Program-made: the position numbers and the translations under genes | DNA from: QHXN01 sp963785125 | Lineage (GTDB): Bacteria > Acidobacteriota > Blastocatellia > Pyrinomonadales > Pyrinomonadaceae | DNA: 64,000 nucleotides | NCBI GenBank assembly: GCA_963785125.1 | Contig: CAWATU010000007.1 | Coordinates: 1,612,001-1,676,000, forward strand | Direction of reading: 5' to 3' | The notes under the pieces: generated by a model | Told to the model about the DNA's origin: nothing | Seen by the model: only the letters and a program-made list of their open reading frames with translations | The model's database searches: none | In this document: positions 16,377-23,951 of the stretch, in pieces | Position numbering within the stretch: position 1 is the stretch's first letter | Layout of the letters: every line of letters starts with the position of its first letter

Positions 16377-16494
16377 AAAAATAAAGCGGGCGCCGCAAGT
16401 TTTGGGACCCGCAGCGCCCACTCATGGCAACGGTCACTGTCCTCACCCCAGCAACCGTCTAGGCATTTGGATTCACCGCATGCCCGAAGTGGGC
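16377..16494 (-). ncRNA. Candidate structured small RNA or leader with overlapping terminator
   Basis: On the minus strand, GCCCACT (16494-16488) can pair with AGTGGGC (16422-16416). This closes a junction holding a GGCAT/ATGCC stem and an ACGGT..CTG/CAG..ACCGT stem. Next comes a 12-bp stem, GGGCGCTGCGGG with CTTGCGGCGCCC (16419-16388), an 8-nt loop and a U-rich tail TTTATTTTT (16385-16377). Three G-U pairs in that stem exist only in the minus-strand transcript; the plus strand would have C/A mismatches. The closing stem shares GGGC (16419-16416) with the terminator stem, so the two folds compete. I do not recognise the family. Confidence 0.5.
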
Positions 16495-16496
16495 AA

Positions 16497-16525
16497 AATA
16501 TAAAACTTTCCGCGCCCGGAATCAA
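16497..16525 (-). promoter_or_regulatory. Candidate sigma70 promoter for the small RNA locus
   Basis: Minus-strand TTGATT (16525-16520) and TATATT (16502-16497) are separated by exactly 17 nt. The expected start is near 16490, which would clip part of the outer closing stem of the RNA fold. Confidence 0.5.
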
Positions 16526-16597
16526 CACTTAAGTTAAAAAATTTTCCGCCGAAAATTTTGCACGAGTTTTTTCCCGAAATTCCTGTTAATTGCCGTC

Positions 16598-17539
16598 TTA
16601 AACGAGCGCTGATAGTAGCTCGGGCGGCGTTTCGGAGGCGAATTCGACCCACTCGTTCGACGCCGGATGTCGGAACGCGAGCCGCGCCGCGTGCAGGCAG
16701 AGCCGCGTGTGCGGCTCGCCCGCGTAGAGCACATCGCCGACGATGGCGTGCCCCACGTGCGCGCAGTGTATGCGCAACTGATTCGTGCGCCCCGTCAAAG
16801 GCTCCAGCCCGACGAGCGTACGCCGCGAGCCCCGCTCCACCACGCGCAGGCGCGTCTCGGCCGGCTTGCCCGACTCCAAAACTCCCCACGGCGGCCGCGC
16901 GCCTTCGACACGGCCGACGGGCGCGTCGATGTCCAACTCCTCTTCTTCAAGGAGCCCGCCCACGACCGCCACGTAACGTTTCTCGACGAGGCGTCTCTGA
17001 AAGTGCTGGGTCAGACGGCTGAGCGCGCTCTGCGACTTCGCGACGACCATGAGGCCGGACGTGTCGCGGTCGAGCCGGTGAACGATGCCGGGACGGATGA
17101 AAGCCGCGCCCGACGGAATCGGACTTCCGTCTGAGCGACTCTCATCAAACAGCTCGCGGTTGAGGTGGTACGCCAGCGCGTTAGCGAGCGTGCCGCGCTT
17201 GACGCCGAGCGTCGGGTGAACGAGCACGCCCGAAGGTTTGACGACGACGATCAGGTGTTCGTCCTCGTAGACGACTTCGAGCGGCACCGACTCCGGCGTC
17301 ATCGAGTTCAGCACGGAGCCTTTCGACTCCACTTCGACCAGATCGCCCGCGCGCACACGCCGCCCCGCGTGCCCCGCCTCGCCGTTAACCCTGCACGCGC
17401 CGCGCGCGAGCAGCCCCGCGATGTGCATACGGCTCAGGCCCGCGAGCCGCCCGGCCAGAAGCTCGTCGAGGCGGCGGCCCGCCCCTTCGTCTTCGACGCT
17501 GAACTGCGTCGTCTCCTCCGGCGTCTCAGCGATATCCAT
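16598..17539 (-). CDS. RluA/RluD-family 23S rRNA pseudouridine synthase
   Basis: A 313-residue protein with an N-terminal S4 RNA-binding domain (about 20-75) and a PseudoU_synth_2 domain. The catalytic motif HRLDRDTSG spans residues 154-162, with Asp157 as the expected nucleophile. Other family marks are VVVKPSGVLVHP and GRTNQLRIH. It isomerises uridines in large-subunit rRNA (RluD-like by domain layout; the exact target cannot be stated). Its start codon directly abuts the stop of the CvpA-CAP gene upstream (TGA then ATG), so translation is probably coupled. Confidence 0.9.
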   Translation of the reverse strand: MDIAETPEETTQFSVEDEGAGRRLDELLAGRLAGLSRMHIAGLLARGACRVNGEAGHAGRRVRAGDLVEVESKGSVLNSMTPESVPLEVVYEDEHLIVVVKPSGVLVHPTLGVKRGTLANALAYHLNRELFDESRSDGSPIPSGAAFIRPGIVHRLDRDTSGLMVVAKSQSALSRLTQHFQRRLVEKRYVAVVGGLLEEEELDIDAPVGRVEGARPPWGVLESGKPAETRLRVVERGSRRTLVGLEPLTGRTNQLRIHCAHVGHAIVGDVLYAGEPHTRLCLHAARLAFRHPASNEWVEFASETPPELLSALV

Positions 17540-18502
17540 TCAGTTGCGGAACTCCTGCGAGACCATGATGCCGCGGTAGCCGCCGTCCACGATGCCGATG
17601 CCGAGGCGGCCGAAGGTAGGCCGAAGGATGTTGGCGCGGTGGCCGGGCGAGTTCATTAACCCCGTGTGCGCGACCCGCACGGTCGGCGCGAGCGCGAGAT
17701 TCTCACCCGCCGCGCGGAAGTTGACGCCCGCACGCTTCATGCGGTCGAAGGGGTCGAGCCCGTCCGGCGAGACGTGCGCGAAGTAGCCGCGCGCGAACAT
17801 GTCGGACGAGTGTGCGCGCGCGACCTCGGTCAGCTCCGGGTCGGGCGCGAGCCGCCCCAGCCCCGCGGCCTCGCGCTCGGCGTTGACCAGTTCGAGCATC
17901 TGCGCTTCGAGGTCGGGTCGCGGTCGGACGGACTCGACCTTGAAGCCCAGCTCGACGCGCTCGTTCGACTCCGGCCGGATGGTGAGACGATTGAGCGTCT
18001 GCTGGATGGCCTCGTTGAAGACGGGCGCGAGCTGGTCTTCGAACCGGTTGGTGTAAGAGGTGAGTCGGTCGGCGACGGCGCTCTGGCGCGCGGACTCGCG
18101 CGCGGCCTCGGGCAACGGCGCGGCCATCAGCAGCGACGCGAGGATGGCCGCCGAGATGAGCCCGCCCGCTAAGCCCGGTATCATCCCGAGTGTCCGGTTC
18201 ACAGTCCCGCGGTGCGTCGCCTCCGACACGCGCCGCAAGAGCGCCCCGCCCACGAGCTGTATGACGAGCCCCGCCAGCACGGCCGTCAACAGGAACGCCG
18301 CCGGCTCGTCCCAGGCTTCGTCCCAGCTCACGCGCGGCCCAATCCAACGCGCCACCGGCTGATAGAAACGTAGCGCGAACAGCAACCCCCCGACCCAACG
18401 CACGAGGTCGAGCAGCCCCAACAGCAGCCCTCTGTGCCAGCCCTGCCACACCCCGAACAGCACGACCAGCACCAGCAGCACGTCAACGAAAGTCACGCTC
18501 AT
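17540..18502 (-). CDS. CvpA-family membrane domain fused to a CAP (SCP/PR1) domain
   Basis: 320 residues: an N-terminal CvpA-like part with four likely membrane helices (about 5-25, 30-48, 68-90, 108-130), a linker, then a CAP domain (about 195-320) with the motifs LVNAEREAAGLGRL, ARAHSSDMFARGYFAHVSP, AGENLA and NSPGHRANIL. CvpA proteins relate to colicin V export and envelope stress. Bacterial CAP domains are extracytoplasmic and often cell-wall associated. The CAP part probably faces the periplasm. Its stop abuts the pseudouridine synthase start. The domain order is clear; function is not known. Confidence 0.85.
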   Translation of the reverse strand: MSVTFVDVLLVLVVLFGVWQGWHRGLLLGLLDLVRWVGGLLFALRFYQPVARWIGPRVSWDEAWDEPAAFLLTAVLAGLVIQLVGGALLRRVSEATHRGTVNRTLGMIPGLAGGLISAAILASLLMAAPLPEAARESARQSAVADRLTSYTNRFEDQLAPVFNEAIQQTLNRLTIRPESNERVELGFKVESVRPRPDLEAQMLELVNAEREAAGLGRLAPDPELTEVARAHSSDMFARGYFAHVSPDGLDPFDRMKRAGVNFRAAGENLALAPTVRVAHTGLMNSPGHRANILRPTFGRLGIGIVDGGYRGIMVSQEFRN

Positions 18503-18618
18503 CCTTAGAACCCGAGCCTCCGTGTGAACCGGGACTTTACTCGAACGGAGATTATACGTCCGGGCGGACGCGGAAGCTCTGCCGAAGAAGTTCTCTTTGT
18601 GTGGCGCGGAGAAAGAGA

Positions 18619-18651
18619 GACGCGCCGACGTTTCTCGTCCGTCGGCGCGTC
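18619..18651 (-). terminator. Intrinsic terminator after the SDR gene
   Basis: GACGCGCCGACG (18619-18630) and CGTCGGCGCGTC (18640-18651) form a perfect 12-bp stem with a 9-nt loop. On the minus strand it is followed by a pyrimidine-rich TCTCTCTTTCTC tract. It lies 32 nt beyond the SDR stop. Confidence 0.65.
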
Positions 18652-18682
18652 CTGCTTCAATAGATCAACCCTTAACCCGTCT

Positions 18683-19768
18683 TCACCCTTCGGCGGGGAG
18701 GCCCGCGGCGGAAGGCCACGCGCCATCTCTGCGGCGCGTGCGCGTGTGGCCGTTGCCGTTCGAGCGGCGCGGGCGCGTGAGCAGGGCGACGGCGGCGAGG
18801 CCGGCGCCGGCGAAGAGCGCGCCCGTCAGGATGGGGTGGAGCGAAGCCTTCGTGTAGATGCTCGACTCCGAGACGTACATCGGGTCGCCGGAGCGCTCCT
18901 TCAACTCGCCGGAAGCTTCATAAAGTCCGGCGTCGCCGCGCGGCTGCGCGGGCTCGTCCTGCTTCTGCGCGTCGAAGATGAAGTGCTCCATCACCTTGTC
19001 GCCGAGCCGCGGCATGTACTTCTCCATCACGGAGAACGCCTTGCCGCCGCCGCCCGCGAACACGTCGCGCTCGGGCGTCTCGGCGCAATGGAGGATGGCC
19101 TCGGCCACGACCTCGGGCGCGTAGACGGGCGGCGGCACGGCCGGCTCCTTCTCTAAGAAATTCTTCGCGTGCTTCGTGTACGGCGTGTCGATGGCTGCCG
19201 GCTTGACGAGCGTGACGGAGACGGGCGCGCCCTCCTCCTCCAGCTCCATGCGGAGCGCGTCGGTGAAACCCTTGACCGCGTGCTTCGAAGAGCTGTAGAC
19301 GCCCTGCAAAGGGATGGCGCGGTCGCTCACGGTCGAGCCGACGTTGATGAGCGCGCCGCCGCGCTCGCGCAGGATTTCGGCCGCGACGACCGAGCCGTAG
19401 ACGACGCCCCAGAAGTTCGTCTCGTAGAGGCGGCGCATGTCCTCGAACGGCGTGTCGAGAATCTTCCCGTAAATGGAAACGCCCGCGTTATTGACCCACG
19501 TGTCGATGCGTCCGAAGCGCGCGAGCGCCTCCTCGGCCACGCGCCGCACGTCCTCCTCGCGCCCCACGTCGGCCGCGACGTACGTGGCCTCGCCGCCCGC
19601 CGCGTTGATCTCCTCGACTAGTTGCCGCAGCGCGTCCTCGGCGCGCGCGACCAGCACGAGTTTCGCGCCGCCGCGCGCCGCCGCGCGCGCCGTCACCAGC
19701 CCGATGCCGGATGACGCGCCGGTAATGACGACGACCTGCTCGCTCAACTTCTTTAACTTCACACCCAT
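18683..19768 (-). CDS. SDR family oxidoreductase with C-terminal membrane tail
   Basis: A 361-residue short-chain dehydrogenase. The NAD(P) motif TGASSGIG lies at about residues 16-23, NNAG near 91, and the catalytic Ser and YSSSK (Tyr/Lys) near 145-165. Arg after the second strand (VARAED) favours NADP. The core ends at about 260. An acidic linker follows, then one hydrophobic segment (HPILTGALFAGAGLAAVALL) and a basic tail, suggesting membrane tethering with the enzyme in the cytosol. GGGGGGAAG stands just upstream of ATG 19768. The substrate cannot be predicted. Confidence 0.9.
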   Translation of the reverse strand: MGVKLKKLSEQVVVITGASSGIGLVTARAAARGGAKLVLVARAEDALRQLVEEINAAGGEATYVAADVGREEDVRRVAEEALARFGRIDTWVNNAGVSIYGKILDTPFEDMRRLYETNFWGVVYGSVVAAEILRERGGALINVGSTVSDRAIPLQGVYSSSKHAVKGFTDALRMELEEEGAPVSVTLVKPAAIDTPYTKHAKNFLEKEPAVPPPVYAPEVVAEAILHCAETPERDVFAGGGGKAFSVMEKYMPRLGDKVMEHFIFDAQKQDEPAQPRGDAGLYEASGELKERSGDPMYVSESSIYTKASLHPILTGALFAGAGLAAVALLTRPRRSNGNGHTRTRRRDGAWPSAAGLPAEG

Positions 19769-19801
19769 CTGACTTCCCCCCTTGAGACTGTGTTTAAGAG
19801 C

Positions 19802-20284
19802 TTAGCGCCTGCGCCCGAGCGCGCGGTGCTCGACCATGAGACAGAGGTCCTGCACGACCTTGATGCCCGCACGCGCGAACTGCTCGGCCGCGCGTTCGTT
19901 GCGGATGCCTGACTGGAACCAGACTGATTTAGGCTTGGCGGCGAGTATGTCTTCGACGTGCGGCGGGATATCTTCCGAGCGCCGGAAGACGTTGACCATG
20001 TCGATGGGGCCGGGCACGTCCACAACCTTGCGATAGACCTTCTGCCCGAGTATCTCCGTCACCTCCGGATAGTAGACGGGAACGGGGAGGACTTCGAGCC
20101 CGGCGCCCGCGAGGTACTGAGGGACGTAGAAGGCCGGCTGGTAAGCCTGCCGCTCGGTCTTGATGCCGAGCACGGCGACGCGCCGCGTCTCGGCGAGCAC
20201 TTCCCTCAAACCGTCGTCGGTCGTAATCAGGTTCTCGCGCCAGTCGGTTTCGTTCGCGCCGCCCGCATCTTGTTCGACCTGCAA
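19802..20284 (-). CDS. CoA-binding domain protein (YccU-like)
   Basis: A 160-residue Rossmann-like CoA_binding protein: VAVLGIKTERQAYQP, a segment ending PVYYPEVTEILGQKVY, VNVFRRSEDIP, then VWFQSGIRNERAAEQFARAGIKVVQDLCLMVEH. This matches the stand-alone YccU family related to the succinyl-CoA synthetase alpha N-terminal fold. Members bind CoA or a similar nucleotide; the biological role is poorly defined. The start is TTG 20284, 8 nt after a strong AGGAGGG (plus-strand CCCTCCT at 20293-20299). A longer frame from 20359 lacks a ribosome site. Confidence 0.85.
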   Translation of the reverse strand: MQVEQDAGGANETDWRENLITTDDGLREVLAETRRVAVLGIKTERQAYQPAFYVPQYLAGAGLEVLPVPVYYPEVTEILGQKVYRKVVDVPGPIDMVNVFRRSEDIPPHVEDILAAKPKSVWFQSGIRNERAAEQFARAGIKVVQDLCLMVEHRALGRRR

Positions 20285-20702
20285 GTTAGAAGCCCTCCTG
20301 CCTTCGCGTTTGTTCAGATAGTGTACGCGCGCGCTGCCGAAACAGTACGCGCGACGCACGCGCCCCCAGTGCTTTTCCGCACATTCTATTGCCGCCGCTT
20401 TTCAACTGCAAAGAGGCTGCAAGCATGGTGCCAGATGGTTGCCTCTATTGAGACCGGGGCCGGCTCAAGGCTCTGTATGTGATACTCCAATAGTGAACCG
20501 ATTACCTGAAGTTAATGTCAGGTAACGTACTGTTATTGTTTGAGTTACGAACTAAGTGGAGAGAAAATTTCTCTTCCAGAAGGCCGAGCTTGATGCTATC
20601 ATCGCGGCAACTTTTCACCCCAGCAAACTTATTTGATTTACGTGATTGCTCCGAGTCCCCCTTCAGGGCCACGTACGTTCTCTTTCTTGAAGGAGGTAGT
20701 TT
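20285..20702. other. Intergenic region of 418 bp upstream of a small gene
   Basis: Divergent region between the CoA-binding gene and the small gene at 20703, with lower GC than its surroundings. It holds the inverted repeat listed at 20502-20525 and a strong Shine-Dalgarno AAGGAGGT just before ATG 20703. I see no tRNA or other gene. Confidence 0.6.
20502..20525. promoter_or_regulatory. Perfect 8-bp inverted repeat, possible operator
   Basis: TTACCTGA (20502-20509) and TCAGGTAA (20518-20525) are exact reverse complements separated by 8 nt. This is the geometry of a dimeric-regulator site, about 180 nt upstream of the small gene. No adjacent regulator is visible. Confidence 0.4.
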
Positions 20703-20990
20703 ATGGTTCAAGCAATCGCGGCTCAGAGAGTAGCCAAAAAACCGAAGCCGAGGCTGAGAGAACTGGGCGTCTACGCGCTGCCCGACGGAAGGGAGTTCGT
20801 CGTCAGCACGATCTACCACGACGGTTGCAGCCTCTACACCCCGCACTCCTGGGAGGCGTTCGGCATCGCCGAGTACTGGGTTGACCGCGAAGGGCGTCTG
20901 CTCCACCGCGGCGTGCCCAGCGTCTGGAAAATGGAGGACTTGAACGACACGGGACGCACGGCCAGTTACCCGCGCCCCGTTATTCGTTAG
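20703..20990 (+). CDS. Small conserved-looking protein of unknown function
   Basis: 95 residues, with a basic N terminus (KKPKPRLRELGV) followed by ALPDGREFVVSTIYHDGCSLYTPHSWEAFG and EYWVDREGRLLHRG, which looks like a compact beta-rich fold. There is no signal peptide or membrane segment. The gene has one of the best ribosome sites in the window (AAGGAGGT, 7-8 nt before ATG) and a long upstream region, suggesting high or regulated expression. I do not recognise the family. Confidence 0.7.
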   Translation: MVQAIAAQRVAKKPKPRLRELGVYALPDGREFVVSTIYHDGCSLYTPHSWEAFGIAEYWVDREGRLLHRGVPSVWKMEDLNDTGRTASYPRPVIR

Positions 20991-21019
20991 CCCCGACAAA
21001 CAACCCTTTAAAAATTCGC

Positions 21020-21073
21020 GGCGCGTCGTCAGTGAAGGCTCATGCTTGAATGAGCCCTCGTTGACGACGCGCC
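21020..21073. terminator. Strong nested hairpin between the two plus-strand genes
   Basis: GGCGCGTCGTCA (21020-21031) pairs with TGACGACGCGCC (21062-21073), enclosing a second stem AGGCTCAT/ATGAGCC. On the minus strand it is followed by a T-run (TTTTT). It may end transcription of the small gene at 20703 or antisense transcription. Confidence 0.6.
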
Positions 21074-21203
21074 GTTCGCATCTATCCTGTTTACTGTTTA
21101 CCGCCGTCGTCGGCCCACGCGTGCCAACACTTATAAACTTTGCTGGCAGTTAATCCGGCGTTGATTAGAGGAAGTCGCGGCCTATTTGCCCTTTACTCTG
21201 CGC

Positions 21204-22091
21204 ATGCCCCGGAGAGGTTTCTCACTTACACTTTTGAGCCTACTCGTCTTTACGGGCGGCGGGGCCGCGCGCGCCGCTTCGGAAGTCAAAGACTCGAAGA
21301 AGGATTTGAAGAGGGCGGAGGTCGTTCTCTCGAAGCTGCGGCGGCTGGAAGGGACTTCCGCCACGGCCTTCGTCAAGGTCGCGCGCGAGCTATACCCCGG
21401 CCTCTTCTCGAAGGTCTCGGGGCTGCGCGAAGGCGGTCTGAAGACGGAGTTGAAGACAGCCATCGTCCTCTATGAGTCTTCGCTGCGCGCGGCGCGACAG
21501 GGCGTTGGCGCGTACGACTGCTCGCGCGAGCTGCGCGAGTCGTACGCTCGCCTCTGTCTTGAGACGCGCGAGGGCGGCCGCGCGGCCTTCCTGCGCGCGA
21601 AGGCGCTGCTGCACGCGCGGCGAGCGGAGGCGGAGTTGCTCTACGCGCGCGGCGAACGCGGCGCCGCGACGCTCGACGCCGTCTCGCTCACACGCGCCGA
21701 GCGCGACACAGACCGCGCGCTCGCTTCGGACGCGCTCCGGTCTCTCAAGGAACTCATCGCCGCTACCACTTCGTCAAACAACGACGCGCGGCCCACGTTC
21801 AATGTCGCCGACAGGCTCGAAGCGGTTGAGCGCGTGCTCGCCTCTCTGCCGCGCGACCGCACGCACCAACTTTTGTGCGAAGCGCGCGACGCCTTCCGCG
21901 ACGGCCTCTACTGGCAGCACAAAGCCGCGCCCGCACTCGCGCTCGTCATCGACGCCAGTTCCTTCACCCCGCGCGGCGAACTCCCGCGCATGGGCCTGCG
22001 CGCCGACGACGCCACCCGCACCGCACAGTCCAACCTCCGCGCCGCGCTTAAGTTCATTAGTAAAGCTGAAGAAGAGTTGACGAGCAGATAG
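21204..22091 (+). CDS. Secreted alpha-helical protein of unknown function
   Basis: A 295-residue protein with a signal peptide (MPRRGFSLTLLSLLVFTGGGAARA written in two parts: a basic start, then the LLSLLVF core, with a cut after ARA). The mature part is Ala/Arg/Leu/Glu-rich and probably all helical, with segments such as KDLKRAEVVLSKLRRLEG and AFLRAKALLHARRAEAELL. No catalytic motif is seen. ATG 21204 was chosen because it begins the signal peptide; a TTG lies 18 nt upstream. The TAG stop is inside the left arm of a heptamer hairpin shared with the convergent rmlD gene. Confidence 0.7.
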   Translation: MPRRGFSLTLLSLLVFTGGGAARAASEVKDSKKDLKRAEVVLSKLRRLEGTSATAFVKVARELYPGLFSKVSGLREGGLKTELKTAIVLYESSLRAARQGVGAYDCSRELRESYARLCLETREGGRAAFLRAKALLHARRAEAELLYARGERGAATLDAVSLTRAERDTDRALASDALRSLKELIAATTSSNNDARPTFNVADRLEAVERVLASLPRDRTHQLLCEARDAFRDGLYWQHKAAPALALVIDASSFTPRGELPRMGLRADDATRTAQSNLRAALKFISKAEEELTSR

Positions 22092-22148
22092 CAGTAGGCA
22101 GTTGAAAGCCCTTGTGTCTTTCAACTGCCTACTGCCATCTGCCTACTG
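22085..22148. repeat. Heptamer-armed hairpin containing the stop codons of both flanking genes
   Basis: The left arm 22085-22108 and right arm 22118-22148 pair over 24-25 bp with one mismatch; units are GATGGCA, GTAGGCA and GTTGAAA. The TAG of the plus-strand gene (22089-22091) lies in the left arm. The stop of rmlD (22143-22145) lies in the right arm. Confidence 0.88.
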
Positions 22149-22991
22149 TTGAAGCACGTATGCGGCCAGCGCTGCGCGCCAGTGGCGGAGGGGCGGGAGT
22201 CCGAGTTCCGCGGATGCCGTGCAGTGGAGAGGGCTGTAGCGCGGGCGCCGTGCGGGGCGTCGGACTTCGGATTCAGTGACGGGCTCGACGAGACGCGCAG
22301 CCTCCTCTTTGTCGAGCCCGGCGAGGCGTGCCGCCTCACGCGCGAAATCTTCGTAGGTGCAGACGCCCTCGTTGACGACGTGGTAGAGACCGTGTCGGCC
22401 CGCGCCGACCAGCTCTTCGACACGCGCGGCGAGGTCTTCGACGTAGGTCACGCTCGCCCAGGTGTCGCTGATGGCGCGGACGCTGCGGCCGGCCGCCAGC
22501 TCTCTGTGCGCCGTCGAGAGAAAGCTCTCCTTGCCCGCCCCGAAGACCCAGGAGGTGCGCACGACGTAGCCGCGCGGGTTGGCCTCAAGCGCCGCACGCT
22601 CGCCCTCCTCTTTCGTCCGGCCGTAGACGTTGACGGGGCGCGGCTCGTCGCGCTCGTCGTAAGGCTCGCGGCCCTCGCTGTCAAAGACGTAGTTGGTGCT
22701 GAAGTGCAGGAACTCCGCGCGTACGGCCGCTGCGGCCGCGGCGAGCGCGCGCGGCGCCTCTGCGTTGACGGCGCGCGCGGCCTCCGGGTCGCGCTCGCAC
22801 TCGTCCACGCCGAGCACCGCGCAGTTGACGACGAGTTGCGGGCGCGCCTCTTTGATAAAGCGAGCGACGGCACCCGCGTCCGTCACGTCCAACTCGACGC
22901 GGCGGGGCGCATGTACTTCATGCTCACGCCCGAGGCGGCGCGCGAGGCACCCGCCGACCAGTCCACCCGCGCCCGTGATGACGACCTTCAT
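22143..22991 (-). CDS. rfbD: dTDP-4-dehydrorhamnose reductase (RmlD-like)
   Basis: A 282-residue extended SDR of the RmlD_sub_bind family: Rossmann motif ITGAGGLVGG at about residues 5-14, ELDVTD, FSTNYVFDSEG, catalytic YGRTK and RTSWVFG. The reaction expected is NAD(P)H reduction of dTDP-4-keto-rhamnose, the last step to dTDP-L-rhamnose for surface polysaccharide. It lacks the other rml genes nearby, so a different nucleotide-sugar or SAM-synthetase-beta-like role is possible. It starts 3 nt after the stop of the J-domain gene, implying cotranscription. Confidence 0.8.
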   Translation of the reverse strand: MKVVITGAGGLVGGCLARRLGREHEVHAPRRVELDVTDAGAVARFIKEARPQLVVNCAVLGVDECERDPEAARAVNAEAPRALAAAAAAVRAEFLHFSTNYVFDSEGREPYDERDEPRPVNVYGRTKEEGERAALEANPRGYVVRTSWVFGAGKESFLSTAHRELAAGRSVRAISDTWASVTYVEDLAARVEELVGAGRHGLYHVVNEGVCTYEDFAREAARLAGLDKEEAARLVEPVTESEVRRPARRPRYSPLHCTASAELGLPPLRHWRAALAAYVLQQ

Positions 22992-22994
22992 TCT

Positions 22995-23717
22995 TTAAGA
23001 GAGATGTGCGAGGCGGTTGCGCGCCTTGGCGATCTTGCGTGTGAGGGTGGCCGCCTGTTGCGCGAGTGCGTCGCGCCCCTGGCGAGCCTCTTCGGCCGCC
23101 GAGAGCATGAGATGGTAGAGCCTGTCCTGCTTGAGCCGCTTGATGCCGAACTCGATGGTGATGAGTTCTTCTTTCAAATAGACGAGCCGCGCGGCTGCGT
23201 CCTCGGGCACCTCTTCGCGTGCGCCCGACGCGCAGTATGACTGGAGCTGCTCGTCGTCGAGCAGCGTCGAGAGACTCTCCACGTCGCCGTCGCGGTAGGC
23301 GCGGCTGGCCTCGGCCATGATGGAGTGACGGCGGCGGGCCTCCTCTTCGTCGGCTGCGTGGTCGGGGTGGAACAGGCGCGCGACCGACCAGAAGAGCTTG
23401 CGCAGTCCACCCTTGCCCGGCACGGCCGAAGGCGCCGTCCCTTCGAAGTCCGGGCGGCCCTCCTCCTCCTCCGCTTCGTCCTCTTCGAGCCCCGCGAGCC
23501 GCGCCTCGGCGCGCCGTATCTCGGCCTCGACCCCGGCCAGCTCGGCCAGACGCCCGCCGACCGTCTGCGCGTAGCGCTCCCTGAACTCGCGGAACTCCTC
23601 CTGCAACGCCGACAGCTCCGCACGCCGCTCTTCGAGCAGCGCCGCCAGGCGCTCCGCCTCGACGGCCGCGTCCGGCGCCTTCTCATTCGCAGGAGTGGTT
23701 TGAAGATGAGCGCTCAT
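22995..23717 (-). CDS. Coiled-coil protein with internal J domain
   Basis: 240 residues. An N-terminal coiled coil (about 18-82, rich in ERLAALLEERRAEL-type heptads) and an acidic stretch lead into a J-like domain at about 104-150 carrying the HPD tripeptide (H117-P118-D119 in ARLFHPDHAADEEEA). A second helical part (about 175-240) follows. HPD is the DnaK-stimulating motif, so an Hsp70 partner is expected; which one is unknown. There is no Gly/Phe or zinc region, so it is not canonical DnaJ. It lies directly upstream of rmlD. Confidence 0.8.
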   Translation of the reverse strand: MSAHLQTTPANEKAPDAAVEAERLAALLEERRAELSALQEEFREFRERYAQTVGGRLAELAGVEAEIRRAEARLAGLEEDEAEEEEGRPDFEGTAPSAVPGKGGLRKLFWSVARLFHPDHAADEEEARRRHSIMAEASRAYRDGDVESLSTLLDDEQLQSYCASGAREEVPEDAAARLVYLKEELITIEFGIKRLKQDRLYHLMLSAAEEARQGRDALAQQAATLTRKIAKARNRLAHLS

Positions 23718-23723
23718 TGATAC

Positions 23724-23810
23724 AAAGTACTGAGTGCTGAGGACTGAGAACTGAGTGTTAAGACAGGCTTCTTCTTCACTCAGTCCTCAGTCTTCAGCAC
23801 TCAGTACTTT
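23724..23810. repeat. Heptamer-armed hairpin, GTACTGA family
   Basis: The left arm 23724-23757 contains GTACTGA, GTGCTGA, GGACTGA, GAACTGA. The right arm 23777-23810 is its reverse complement with two mismatches over 34 bp. It lies just upstream of the J-domain gene start. Confidence 0.88.
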
Positions 23811-23951
23811 GAGTCTAACACACCACGCCCCTCGTCGCGCGGAGCGGGCAGAGTGCGGCCGGCTCGTGGCGATCAGGGTTGCCGTGTGTCCGTGACTTTC
23901 AGGCGGGGCGGGCCGTCCGGTTCCCTTCAAACCGAGGCGGCTTGGGTGGCG

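Larger units (their letters stand above)
15946..16597. other. Intergenic region of 652 bp, part AT-rich
   Basis: No convincing protein gene lies here. The part from about 16270 to 16600 is clearly lower in GC than the surroundings and holds the candidate small RNA and promoter listed separately. I see nothing definite between 15946 and 16270. Confidence 0.6.

Noticed and set aside
16416..16494. Cobalamin riboswitch, suggested by GCGGTGAATCC on the minus strand
   Set aside because: The remaining cobalamin core elements and the size do not match, and no cobalamin gene follows.
16277..16528. Minus-strand 83-codon frame with hydrophobic segments
   Set aside because: It runs straight through the candidate terminator and structured RNA, has no start signal and no recognisable family.
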